From positions 2,635,937-2,699,936 of the forward strand of contig MU001494.1 of NCBI GenBank assembly GCA_010093485.1: 64,000 bases of DNA. The letters are read 5' to 3'. The position numbers and the translations under genes are program-made. Below the pieces are notes generated by a model. The model had not been told where the DNA came from and ran no database searches. It saw only the letters and a list, made by a program, of their open reading frames with translations. How positions within the stretch are numbered: position 1 is the first letter of the stretch; each line of letters starts with the position of its first letter. This DNA is from Karstenula rhodostoma CBS 690.94 (lineage: Eukaryota > Ascomycota > Dothideomycetes > Pleosporales > Didymosphaeriaceae). Shown here one piece after another: positions 29,738 through 39,155 of this stretch.

Positions 29738-30960
29738 TCAGCCCCCATGCCGCTCAACCACCACGCCCCTCCCAACCCGAACCACCACACCGTCTTTCTC
29801 CCCACCTACCCTCCACACCTCAACCCTTCCCCTCCCCACAACCTCGCCCCGTTGCCCACGCTCCCCCTCCGCCTCAGCTACACTGATCCCCGGCGCAAAC
29901 TTTACCACCTCCGCGCGCCGCACGGCCAGCCGCGTAAGCTGCATGGTTGCCGGCCAGCTGAGCGGGATGGGCGGGCGAAACGACGTCGAGCCCGTGGAAT
30001 GGTTTGTCGTCAGCACCGCGCAGGAGAGTGTAGACGAGAGTGTAGCGAGGAGGTGCGTTAGGGTTGCGGAAGCTGTGGATATGGGATTCCCATTTGCGAT
30101 TCCGGCTGCCGCTGCTGGTGAGGGAGCCACGGTCCGGAGGGATGGCAGGAAAGCATCGACGTCGTCGAGGATGAGGGCGTGTATGGGGCGGTGTGTTGAG
30201 CTGTGCTGCGTGGCGTCGAAGAGGTACGACTCCATCCCGCGCAGGGTAGCGAGTAAGCTGTGCCAGCTCGCGGGGCGGAAGATGTGTACGTGGTTCAGGG
30301 CTTGTTTGACGCAGAGGGTGATTTCTTTCTTTGCTGTGTCGGTGGTGGCGTCTTTGCCTGCAGCGGTGAAGCAAGAGATTATGTGCGAGAGGAGCGTGGT
30401 GGCGAGGAAGGAGATGGAGAAGTGGTGCAGGGGGTCGAAGAGGATGATGGCTGAGGTGAGGCCTGAGAGGAGGACGGTGGAGAGGGTAGAGGGGAGGATG
30501 GCGTGTGTGATGAGGAGGTGGAGGAGGGCGGTTTTGCCGGCAGGGGAGGGGTTGTAGGCGTGGGGTGGGGAGACGAGCTCGATGACGGGGGTGGTTATCT
30601 TTTCTGCCGTTGGAGTGACGCGTGGAGGATCATTCCGTGCTTCGTTGAAAGGGTCCCATGTGTCGTCGTCGGAGCGGTGGTGGTCTTGTTGTTGTTGCGG
30701 TATCTGGATGGGGGGAGCTGGAGGCGGCGTAGACAGTAAAGCGTCGAGCTCCGGAATATTGAAGATTGTGCTTTGCTGAGAGGGAATGATGAGCGTGCGG
30801 AGAGAGGCGAGAAGCTATGCGTGTGTCTTCTGTCAGACTTCCGATGTTATGAAATTCCATGTTCGCAAACTTGGATCATACACACCTCACCCAACCCGCA
30901 CTCTTCCACCTCACCCATCAACCTCTTACCCAACCTCTCCGCCCCACCCACATCCGCCAT
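29738..30960 (-). CDS. XRCC2-like Rad51 paralogue (RecA-fold recombination protein)
   Basis: Two exons: 30886-30960 (ATG at 30960) and 29738-30814, giving 383 aa. The 71-bp intron is GTGTGT...CATAG with CTGAC branch site, phase 0. Exon 1 encodes 'ERLGKRLMGEVEECGLGE', joining to 'LLASLRTLII', as in fungal XRCC2-like proteins. 'FNIPELDALL' follows, then a Gln/Asp-rich insert, 'TTPVIELVSPPHAY' and a Walker A-like 'NPSPAGKTALL' (GKT at 118-120; the first Gly of the motif is Asn). Later come 'VHIFRPASWHSLLATLRGME', the Walker B-like 'HALILDDVDAFL' (about 242) and 'AVLTTNHSTG'. The large exon has no ATG before codon 194, so start-codon-based ORF calls see only its C-terminal third. Likely role: homologous recombination repair. 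Confidence 0.83.
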
Positions 30961-31024
30961 CTCTCTCTCCCTCTCATCAACAATCTCTCTCCCCCTCTCT
31001 CTTTCTCTTGCGCCGCTGTAAGGA
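30961..31024. promoter_or_regulatory. 64-bp bidirectional promoter, XRCC2-like / Som1
   Basis: Only 64 bp separate the two ATG codons. The segment is almost pure CT on the plus strand (CTCTCTCC-type repeats) with no TATA box. Confidence 0.65.
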
Positions 31025-31395
31025 ATGGCCCCACCTACGCCCGTCTATCCAGCTTCTGCCCTGCCCTCTTCGATAAACACCCTCGCCAACGGCAAACCGC
31101 GGAAACCCCCGATCACCGATCTACGCGAATGCACGCTGAAGGAGATGGTGCAGTACAAGTGCAATGTCGAGAAGTCGAAAGTGAAGGGCGCGCAGCCGCT
31201 TATTGTATGCGATCCGGTGGTGCGCATGTTCAGGGTGTGAGTAGTCGTGGTTTCCCGATTGGGAGGACAGGCTTGGCGTTTTGTTTTGGGAAGGAGTGCG
31301 ATGCTGATTTTTTGTGCAGGTGTAGGGATGGGCTACATGTTGAGACTACGGCGTGGGAAGGGCTGGAAGCACGGCGGGAGGAGGGGAGGGTGTAG
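31025..31395 (+). CDS. SOM1: Som1, inner-membrane peptidase complex subunit
   Basis: Two exons: 31025-31236 and 31320-31395, 95 aa. The 83-bp intron runs GTGAGT...TGCAG, and the split Val codon restores 'RMFRVCRDGLHVETTAWEG'. The motifs 'MAPPTPVYPASALPSSI', 'LRECTLKEMVQYKCNVE', 'CDPVVRMFR' and the C-terminal 'ETTAWE' are those of fungal Som1 (PF11093). Cys spacing resembles CX9C-type intermembrane-space proteins. In yeast Som1 belongs to the Imp1/Imp2 peptidase complex, which removes sorting signals from intermembrane-space proteins. Without splicing the frame stops four codons after the donor. Confidence 0.92.
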
Positions 31396-31854
31396 GTGCT
31401 GGGAGATGAATATGCGCGCGGGTGGGTTGATGCAATGGGTGTACAGAACATCGCGATGGTGAAAGATTGTGAGATTCCCACGTCAAGAGCTTGGAAGATG
31501 TACGATATGAATTCGACTGCACGGCTTGTTTTCACAGGATTCCTATGTGTCCCACAAGCCGCTACCCTCATACGGCATTAAAGTATGATACAACTGCCCT
31601 CGGAACGAGGACAATGACAAAACGCCGTCGAAATGCTCATCAACCCTGCAAGCCCAGAATGCAGATATGTTACCCAAACGCCTCGCTAGAAATGCTTCGG
31701 AAAACTTTTACGAAATGTGCCGGCTCTTGCTAGGCAGGCTACGCTCGCTGACCCACGAAGCTCACAAAATGCTGCTGTAGACAGTATATCCAAACACTAC
31801 CAAAATCTGCCGTCTGGAACGTGATGTGCTCAAGTTTACTGATGCCCCACTGCT
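31396..31854. other. Convergent 3' region, Som1 / TAF8
   Basis: No gene seen; shared 3' flanks. Confidence 0.4.
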
Positions 31855-33082
31855 TCAATGATCTCTTTGCTTTTGTCGCCAAAACTTGCGGCCGTAGTTA
31901 ACGGTCACGCGTTGCTCCATGCGTTGCTGCATGCTCCTCTCCCTGCGTCTTGCCGGAGAAGGCGGAGAGTACTCCTTCCCAGCCTTCTTAGCTTCATCCA
32001 CTGCTTTTCTGTCTTCTTCTTGTTCGGTAAGGCGTCTTTCAGCCACGGCCTTGTTGTCGTCTTCAATTAGCTGAATATCGGACTCGCTTGCAAGACCTTG
32101 CGCGTCTTTCCGTTGCGCCTCGCGTAGCTTGTTGGCCTCATCTTCGTCCTCTTCCTCTAATGACTCTCTCAAAGCTGTTCTCCACAAGCTCTCGCGCTTT
32201 ATGGCAACATTGCTCCGTTGGGCTTGCGCACGTGAGGCGTTCTTTTTTCGGTCTCCTTCTTTCTTCCTTTCCATGAGCCTTCGCAAGCTCTTTTCTGCCT
32301 CCACGCCCTCCTTTGCGGCTCTCTCGCGGATGGTGTGCGGATCAACTTCGCGCTTGGCGTAAACTGGGGTTGACATCCATGTGTGTTTGGGTGGGAATGC
32401 GGGGAAGTGGGCCGGTATGTATTTCCTGCTTTCCTTCTCTGCTCTTCCGGACATCTCAGGGCCCAGCATTCCCTCTAGATCAGGTGGCGGAGGCTCTGCA
32501 GGCTCCGGAGGCGCAAAGGCTGGTTGCAATAATGAGGTTGGCAAGTGGCCGGTGTCGAGGTGTTGTTCAAGGACTCCCGAGCCAGTGAGGCCTACTGAGT
32601 TGAGGGCGTAAACGAAATCATGAGGCAGCGGTGCGGTGCGTCTGGCGCTAGACATGGACTTGCGAACGTTGTCGGTAAAGTTGGACATGTCTGTTTAGCA
32701 CGTTAGCGGTCTGCGAGACACCAAGATAGCAGCACGCTGCTAGAAGCGACATGGGCGAAGCCGTACAGTCATGTACTCGCGCAGCTATGGCCTCCAAGGC
32801 CTCTGGCTTCGAAGCGTCGAATCCAACCACTTTGCATTGTATTGCGATCGCGCGCCGCAGCTGATGGTCGACGAACTGCTGATCGCCCGCTGCTCCAAAC
32901 CCTCCGGCGAGCGGTTCCACGGTCTGCGAGCCGGGCTGCGTGTGGTGAAGGCGATGCACGACCTTGCGCTTCTTGGGGTGCGCTTGGCCGTACGTCGGGA
33001 CCGACACGTCCTCGTACGGGCGCTTCATTCCTGCAACTGTGCCGGTACCTGAGGCACTCAAGGGCGATATAATTCCGGGCAT
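31855..33082 (-). CDS. TAF8: TFIID subunit TAF8
   Basis: Two exons: 32767-33082 (ATG at 33082) and 31855-32690, 383 aa. The 76-bp intron starts GTACGG and ends AAACAG, and a split Tyr codon joins 'AARVHDY' to 'MSNFTDNVRKSMSSARRT'. An NLS-like HPKKRKVVHR lies at about 35-44. The histone fold spans about 70-150: 'DHQLRRAIAIQCKVVGFDAS' and 'PEALEAIAARVHDY', then 'SMSSARRTAPLPHDFVYALN'. The TAF8 C-terminal domain is seen as 'YIPAHFPAFPPKHTWMSTPV' and 'DPHTIRERAAKEG'. The tail is Arg/Lys/Glu-rich. It pairs with TAF10 and TAF2 inside TFIID. A GTG-initiated extension further upstream is rejected. Confidence 0.93.
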
Positions 33083-33476
33083 AAGCGTGACGCTGGCGCG
33101 GGCGAGGGTGAGAGGTTGGTGCGAGTGTGCGGCACGGGCGCGGGTGGTGGAATAGCGGGCGAAGGCGGTCGCGTGAGATCCAAGTACCGGTTGTCGGCGC
33201 GCGGTGAGAGTAGGAATTGGGGTGAAGATGAACTGTCGGCGTCGCGGGGCGTCGGCTCTGGCGCCTTCACTTCGTGCCAGTGAGGGTCGCTGTCTTTGAT
33301 GCTGCACCTCCCAAAGCGCGGTTCTGGCGCACGGCCCCACGCGCCAAGCTCCTCTCGCTCGCGGTCACTCCACTGTCGGCACCTCACGTCAAACCAGCTT
33401 CAACGTCCTTCACGAACTTCCCCTACCCGCGCACCCGCACCACCACCCTCTCCACTCACCACAAACCAACTCCACC
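33083..33476. promoter_or_regulatory. Divergent intergenic region, TAF8 / COX9
   Basis: 394 bp between starts. Pyrimidine-rich just before the COX9 ATG (33420-33476). No gene. Confidence 0.45.
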
Positions 33477-33921
33477 ATGGCCGTCAAGCCCATCACCGGC
33501 GTATGTGCTGCCATTGAGCGCCCACGCGCCGCCCGCCCGCCCCTGTGACTGGAAGCTAACCTCTGGCCCTGTAGATGCTCCGCCGCACCATTGTGCTCGA
33601 CATCTCCGTTGCCATGGGTGCGTCATTTGAAAGACATCTTGCGCAAGCTTTTCTGGGCTCTTCCTCGAGCTCTGGAGCTGGTGCCGGATCTGCGTGGAGC
33701 TTTGCTAATGGCGGATACAGGCCTCGGGTTAACTGCCGGCTATGGCTGGTGGTACGGTACGTGAACCAAGAGTGGAACCCCCGCATTGCAGAACCTGCAA
33801 GATGTGTTGGACGGCCAATTGACTTGATTTTGAAGGTTACCACGTCCCTGCCGTCCGCCACCGCGACGCATACTACCAGAAGATCGAAGACGAGCGCGCC
33901 TCTGCTCTTGGTCAGAAATAG
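33477..33921 (+). CDS. COX9: Cytochrome c oxidase subunit COX9 (VIIa-type), four exons
   Basis: Exons 33477-33500, 33575-33617, 33721-33756 and 33836-33921 encode only 62 aa. The introns (74, 103 and 79 bp) start GTATGT, GTGCGT and GTACGT and end GTAG, ACAG and GAAG. The spliced protein begins 'MAVKPITGMLRRTIVLDIS', has one membrane helix with 'GLGLTAGYGWWYGYHVP' and ends 'RDAYYQKIEDERASALGQK', matching fungal COX9. It is a small inner-membrane subunit needed for complex IV assembly. The third exon is 36 bp. All exons are far below normal ORF cut-offs, so this gene is easily missed. Confidence 0.93.
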
Positions 33922-35488
33922 GCGATCACACTCTCCCAATCGATTTTTCCTTTGTCGCCTGGTGGACCGAATGCATAGACAAGCTGGATCTGAGGAACCG
34001 ATTGTATCATAGCGGGGCGGACCCTCGATCAGCAGACCAACATCAAATTCAATCGAGCCTGTACCAAGTGTGCCCTCTGGTCTTTGCTCGTTCTTGAAAA
34101 TCTTACACATTGTTTGATGGGGGGAACTGCACGCTTTGTTCTGATATGCCACTATCACGTTAGTTGCCAAGCCTCGGGAAAAACCAATACCCAGACACAG
34201 AACAGGATCCGAGGGCCAGCATTTTCACCGTATAGTAAACCATGAATCGCTGACCACATTGTTTATTTCACCGAGCGAGCCTCCATCATTGGGTAGATCC
34301 AAGCATCAGCTCCCCGGCCCAGTCATATCACGCACTGTGACTTCGTCATCTCCTAAGTACCCCACGCCCATCCTAGCGGCAATAGCAACTTATCAATGAG
34401 CTCATCCCCATTGATTGTTTACCTTTCTTTAGTGACTTCAAGCACATGTAATAAGCCATGCACCCACAATTCAATCTTATCATCGTCATTTTTGGGGGGG
34501 AAAGTTTGTATTTGCCTGTGTAAAGCCAATACTAAGTCTCCATAAAAACAACACAATTTCATTATAATTCCACGCAACGAGATTAGACGAGTATTCCGCC
34601 AGAACGTAACATACAAAAACAAGCTCGTCCGTACATAGTTATCTTCTTCCCACCACGGCCTTGTAGTCCGCCAAGGTGCTCGTTGCAGACCCTCAGATAC
34701 GGATTCGGGCACAGATGCACCAGTTGTGGGAATTCTTTCGTGATAATGGGAACCGCATGTAGCCTGGTATCTAAACAGAGTGGCAAATTTCCAAAGGAAG
34801 CAACTGGTAAACGCATGCCGCTGTACCTTTTTCCAAGGAACACTCTAAAGTAGCAGAAAGTTGAGCGTGGCACCAGTAATCAGGATAGCGATAAGGAAAT
34901 CCCATCTAAGCAAATACATCGAACAGCTGGAAACTTTCGACGAAGCAGAGTATACCAGACAGGACTACGAGGACAGCAATGCTAATGCGCTGGATCGTAT
35001 AGAAGAACTTTGGAACAAGTAAGTTACCAGTCAGCACGAGCGAATCACCGTCCGATCACCCGCCTAAGTACCGTTTAGTTTTCTTAGTGCCCGTGAAATC
35101 GACTTCAGGAGCGTATCAGAGCGGACGAGGTGGGCGGGGCAATGCTGGCTGGTCAGCGAGTCCTCCTGCGGATGACGGTAGGTAAACAGTAGGGAGGGAT
35201 GTATAGACATTAGATATCGCTCGCTAGGCAAGGTGTTTGACACTCTCTACAGCTGACTCGGATGGCGTACTCCACTCCATCAATGAAAAGTTCATGTACT
35301 CCGGTCTGCATGCGAATGACAAGCCAACGTGTTACTCCGCTATTAACGTGTCCACCGGACCTCTGTCGGCCGCTACCTTCATCCATTATCAAGTACAGTT
35401 CTATATCCTGTCCGTCATATAGTAGAATGGCAAATTTTGAGTTAAGCTGAGTAGAGCGAAAATAAGTTCTTCGATTTGTTAAGTACGA
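33922..35488. other. Gene-poor segment with coding-like fragments
   Basis: No complete gene. On the plus strand three pieces look like exons: about 34853-34989 (to a GTAAGT; '..KYIEQLETFDEAEYTRQD..'), about 35092-35190 (Gly/Arg-rich 'SGRGGRGNAGW', ending at a GTAGGT) and about 35251-35390 after a CTACAG acceptor ('SINEKFMYSGLHAND'). No initiating ATG links them. See the findings. Confidence 0.35.
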
Positions 35489-36434
35489 TCACTCCACGTC
35501 ATATAAGTCATTCCAGAAGAGGATATCGTTCAGCATCTCCTCTGGCAGATTGAGTGAAGTGAAATTCTCACGCTTTGGAGTTCGTATCTGAGCATGAACA
35601 CTCGCTGCAGTTTTCCAGCCAAAGAATCCAGCCATCTCCCAATCGATGAGACCAACAATCCTATCGTTATCAACAATGCAGTTTGATAACGAGACATCAT
35701 TGTGCATGAAGCTAAGATCGGGGTCTTTGTTGTCCTCTGCGAAGATGATTTCTCTTTCAAGCTCTTGAATACCACGATGTTTAACGGGATCTGGATCCGG
35801 AACGACGTAAGATCGGCGACTGATCTCAGCTGGTGAAATTGCTGTGCGCAGCCTTTGTAGTATCTCTCGTACCTGTTGCTTGAAGGAACTTTTCTGAGAC
35901 TGCGAGATGTACTGCCAGGCTATGTTGAGGCCGACTCCAGGGATTCTCTCTTGTACAAATACATCTCGTTCGTTGACCTGTCGATGACAACCTTAGTAGT
36001 GTATAAAATAGACATATGCTACTAAGCGCATTTAAGAGTACCTTAGCTGCGAAATAGACCCGAGGGACTTTGGTGCTATCCAACACCTTCCTCGCAAGAG
36101 CAATGGACTCCACCTCGTTTGCATCGGCGTACGAATAGTCGCGGTGAGACCGTCGTCCTTGGAGAGTTCCCTTCAAGTGACTTGACTTGATGATCACGCT
36201 TCCGAGCGCAAAGACATCGCGCCCTCCATCCTGATTCTCGTAAATTCTGTTGGACTCTGTGCATTTCTTAAGCACTGTAGACCAGTATTCTAGGTACTCT
36301 GGCGCAGTGCAATTAATGTGCTTTGCATCAGGTGTGAAGTCGGTGGGGCGGGGAAGGTATCTGCCATACAGAGGCACATCCGCGTATCGATCTGTTGGCG
36401 GTATGTTCTCGGGGTTGGCTTCGTATGGGTTCAT
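35489..36434 (-). CDS. APH/protein-kinase-fold phosphotransferase
   Basis: Two exons: 36042-36434 (ATG at 36434) and 35489-35977, 293 aa. The 64-bp intron runs GTACTC...GACAG with CTAAG near the branch site, phase 0. The catalytic Brenner-type motif 'FMHNDVSLSNCIVDND' and the metal-binding 'IVGLIDWEMAGFFGWK' are intact. 'VPRVYFAAK', 'VNERDVFVQERIPGVGLNIA' and an earlier 'FALGSVIIKSSH' supply the N-lobe. This is the fungal aminoglycoside-phosphotransferase-like group. Substrates are usually unknown; antibiotic resistance is not implied. It lies alone in gene-poor DNA. The frame also reads from a TTG at 36473, which is not used here. Confidence 0.85.
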
Positions 36435-36623
36435 TGTGTGAGTATTATCAGATTGAATGGTAACCGCCCACAAGCGCTGGCAAATGCACGGACCGTATTT
36501 CCGCTCTGCTTGCCAATAGCTAGCGCATTTGGCACGGTTTCGTACTAGTTTCGGGATTAAGCGCCCGGTTAATCATAGAACGCGTGTCAAGATCTCTTCG
36601 CATCAAATCATTTTGTACAGCGG

Positions 36624-36780
36624 CAACAGGTGTTGCAATAATTATTAAGCGCTGGTCTGAGCTTAACGCAATTAGCTGGCACCCTATATTCCCTGCGAGA
36701 TCTGATCTCCTCCAGTAGAATTAGGGTAGCAAGGTATTAGTCATTATTGGAGCGCTCAATAATTATTGCACCACCTGTTG
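36624..36780. mobile_element. Short TIR element (MITE-like), 157 bp
   Basis: The ends form 30-bp terminal inverted repeats beginning CAACAGGTG(T/G)TGCAATA and ending before AGCGCT, with 28 of 30 positions matching. The interior of about 97 bp has no coding capacity. I could not define a clear target-site duplication, so superfamily is unassigned. Confidence 0.7.
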
Positions 36781-36800
36781 GCGACACAAAGATGACCCGT

Positions 36801-36888
36801 TTTTGGACGGCAGTCTATGTCCATGTCCATGTTTGTCTATCACTTTACGGGACACTACTTTGTAGTTCGAGTCAACAATCAGAAAACC
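36801..36888 (+). repeat. Dispersed repeat, copy B
   Basis: Same core as at 28336 and 52691, from TTTTGGACGGCAGTC to the shared end AAAACC. It has a short local duplication (TGTCCA twice) and lacks the upstream extension shared by copies A and C. Confidence 0.85.
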
Positions 36889-37418
36889 ACAAGATGGCCC
36901 GTACTTGTTACATCGGAGGAACAAGCTACTACTTGGCGTAAAGAAACACTAACTTCATTGAGAGGGCAATAAAAAATAAAGATGCCTCGCTACATGTATA
37001 CATACAGTCTTTCCCCCGTTCCAGCTCCAAGGTGTTGCCAAGGAGCGGGGATGGCCAATAGGCGATTAGCACCCAGGAGCACTATAAAGCCGAGCTGCAG
37101 GGAAGACTATACTTCTAAAGATCAGGCACTAATAAGACAGAATAGTCGATAAGACAACAGAACTCGGTTAGGACGCGAAAGGTTATAAGATACTCGAATC
37201 CGCTGCATAGAAGAGGTATAGTAAGCGCCTTTTAACCACTGCATCTAAATTTGGTGAATAAAAAATATATAAAAAGCGAGAGGGTTATCACTCAAATCCC
37301 ATCCATCTATGAAGGCACCATTATCTCAAAGTCATCTATACTCTCTTCTTGTCTTATGTTACACTTGCGACCACCCAATCCAACCTTTCCACTTCAAATT
37401 TCACGGGAACTCATCATC

Positions 37419-37577
37419 ATGGCCGACCGCTGTCCCGTTTGCAATGGGTGGATGAACACGACTCGCGGTAGTGTCCACAGCTGTCCTGGGAAATCTTCAG
37501 CCACCGTCAAGAGCGAGCCTGCGCTCGTTGAATCTAGCAAGGACGAGGTTCCTCAGCTGGTACTGGCTTCTAAGTAA
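37419..37577 (+). CDS. Possible 52-aa protein with CPxC...HxC motif
   Basis: ATG at 37419 with an ATCATC-rich leader. The protein starts 'MADRCPVCNGWMNT' and continues 'GSVHSCPG', so one CxxC and one HxC are about 13 residues apart, as in a minimal zinc knuckle. The rest is Ser/Glu/Lys-rich. The open frame continues upstream without a better start. Small size and isolation leave doubt; it could be a remnant. Confidence 0.35.
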   Translation: MADRCPVCNGWMNTTRGSVHSCPGKSSATVKSEPALVESSKDEVPQLVLASK

Positions 37578-39155
37578 CATATTCTACTTAGTGGCATTCT
37601 CTGGTCTACCTCTTGTAGTATTTTCACTGACGGGTAGATAGACCATGTTATCTCGATAGTCGTAGCATTGTGCCGACTGTACGGCGAAGCAGGTTTAGGA
37701 TGCAAGGAGTCATGTTGAGGATCAGTGGCATGATATGATTTGTCAGAGGGCATACAGTATAAGTTTTCTAAAGCTAATCAGGATCGAACTTAACGAGCCG
37801 CTGTAAAATGAATACATAGTTCCCAGACTACTAGGTTCGACTCGCCAAGGCAGTGCAACGCCACTCGTTCTAGCAATTAAGTATTTCATCCAGAGACGAT
37901 TCCTAGCCCGTCTGTTTTGCCTAACCTTCGGAGCAGACCTAGATTATAATAACGTGTTTCTGAAAGAGTTTGCGCCCCTCTTTGGTCCACAAACCAGATT
38001 TGTTTGGAGTTTGGTTGTGGTGTCCTCAGCCGTCTACGAGGTGTCCTGTTCTTATCAGTCAGTGTGCAGCTCATGCGAGTTGCAACAGATAAGAGTGGTC
38101 TTTTTCTATTCGTAATACACGGGGGGCGGGTGAGGTAGGAGGCGGATGGTCGCATCGCCATGATTCCGGCACAAAGGTGTATGCACAAATAGATCAGCTT
38201 CCTCATCGGATGGAACGGGTTTCTCATCCCCCGAAATGCTGGCCTCCATACTGCAGTCAGTCCCTCTTCTTCTGCAAAAAGACAAGATGATACGCTGCGA
38301 AGCCGTGCAAGGCTGAACACACGGCAGCAATTCGGCTTTCGGTAACTAAAGGCAGCGAACGATGATACGGCTCTTCTGGACCTAATTCATAAGACGAGGG
38401 AAGCTTTGCATAGTATCCAAAAGGTGTGGAAGAACTGGACATAAAGCAACTGTAACGTAGCTCCCCGATCCCTCAGGCTCCAAAGCTCCAGACCCCAGCA
38501 CCACGTGCCACCAGTGAAGCCTTTGTGGCCCGAACGTTCCTTTCTTGTATTCCACTACCACGTTAAAGCTCGCATTCACATCTACCCATTCACCCCACCC
38601 CACACCACCGCACACCAAAACACCAGTTCGACACGAACACTCACCCACCCATCGTCCCCAACCTACCCTATCTCATAGATGGAATCTTGCACCCAAACCC
38701 TCTCAAACATCATCCTCCCACTCCCCCTCCCCTCTCACTCACGTACTCCATCACGCACTTCACAAGACACTCACACATCCAAAAAAACCTTGTAGTAAAC
38801 ATCTCCAAATTAATCCATCTCCACCCCCCCATAAACCCCATACCTTTACTATATACATGTAACGCCGTAGCATATCCTATGCACAGATAACACCGCAATG
38901 CCCTGCCTTCCAGATGGCAGCAACAAGTGCGAACAAAAACGCCCATTGACCAGCCCAGCCCAGTCCAGTCCAGTCCAGTCCAGTTTGGAGGGACGCCAGC
39001 CGTAGATAACGCAAGAGAAAGAGTTATATAGGTAAATGCAAGGTAATGCAGAAAAAGAAAATGCAGCAATGCTATGACATCGCACACCACACCATGCACG
39101 CCCATGAAGAAACAAACAAACCACTCCCACATACAGACAGACATGACATACAACC
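37578..39155. other. Intergenic, 3' flank of F-box/WD40 gene
   Basis: No gene recognised. C/A-rich tract 38575-38830 and a (CCAGT)n microsatellite near 38955-38985. Confidence 0.45.
38955..38985 (+). repeat. Pentanucleotide microsatellite (CCAGC/CCAGT)n
   Basis: Six or seven uninterrupted pentamers CCAGC then CCAGT. Confidence 0.85.

Larger units (their letters stand above)
36435..37418. other. AT-rich repeat-bearing spacer
   Basis: Contains a TIR element (36624-36780) and, 20 bp later, dispersed repeat copy B. No gene recognised. Confidence 0.5.

Noticed and set aside
29343..30557. Long plus-strand open frame of about 400 codons
   Set aside because: It lies antisense to the XRCC2-like exon and mL58 tail, has no motif and reflects GC bias of the real minus-strand codons.
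30630..30860. Minus-strand ORF starting MEFHNIGSL as first exon of the XRCC2-like gene
   Set aside because: It runs through the intron into the wrong frame. The ATG at 30960 with GTGTGT...CATAG splice restores the family N-terminus.
37190..37245. tRNA-like A box (GCAGTGGTTAAA) and degenerate B box on the minus strand
   Set aside because: T-stem does not pair and the B box is broken. It could be an old SINE head, but evidence is too weak.
37730..37870. Possible tRNA on the minus strand (TTCGATCC-like loop and GGTTCGACTC nearby)
   Set aside because: No proper A box, stems do not pair and the spacing exceeds tRNA length.
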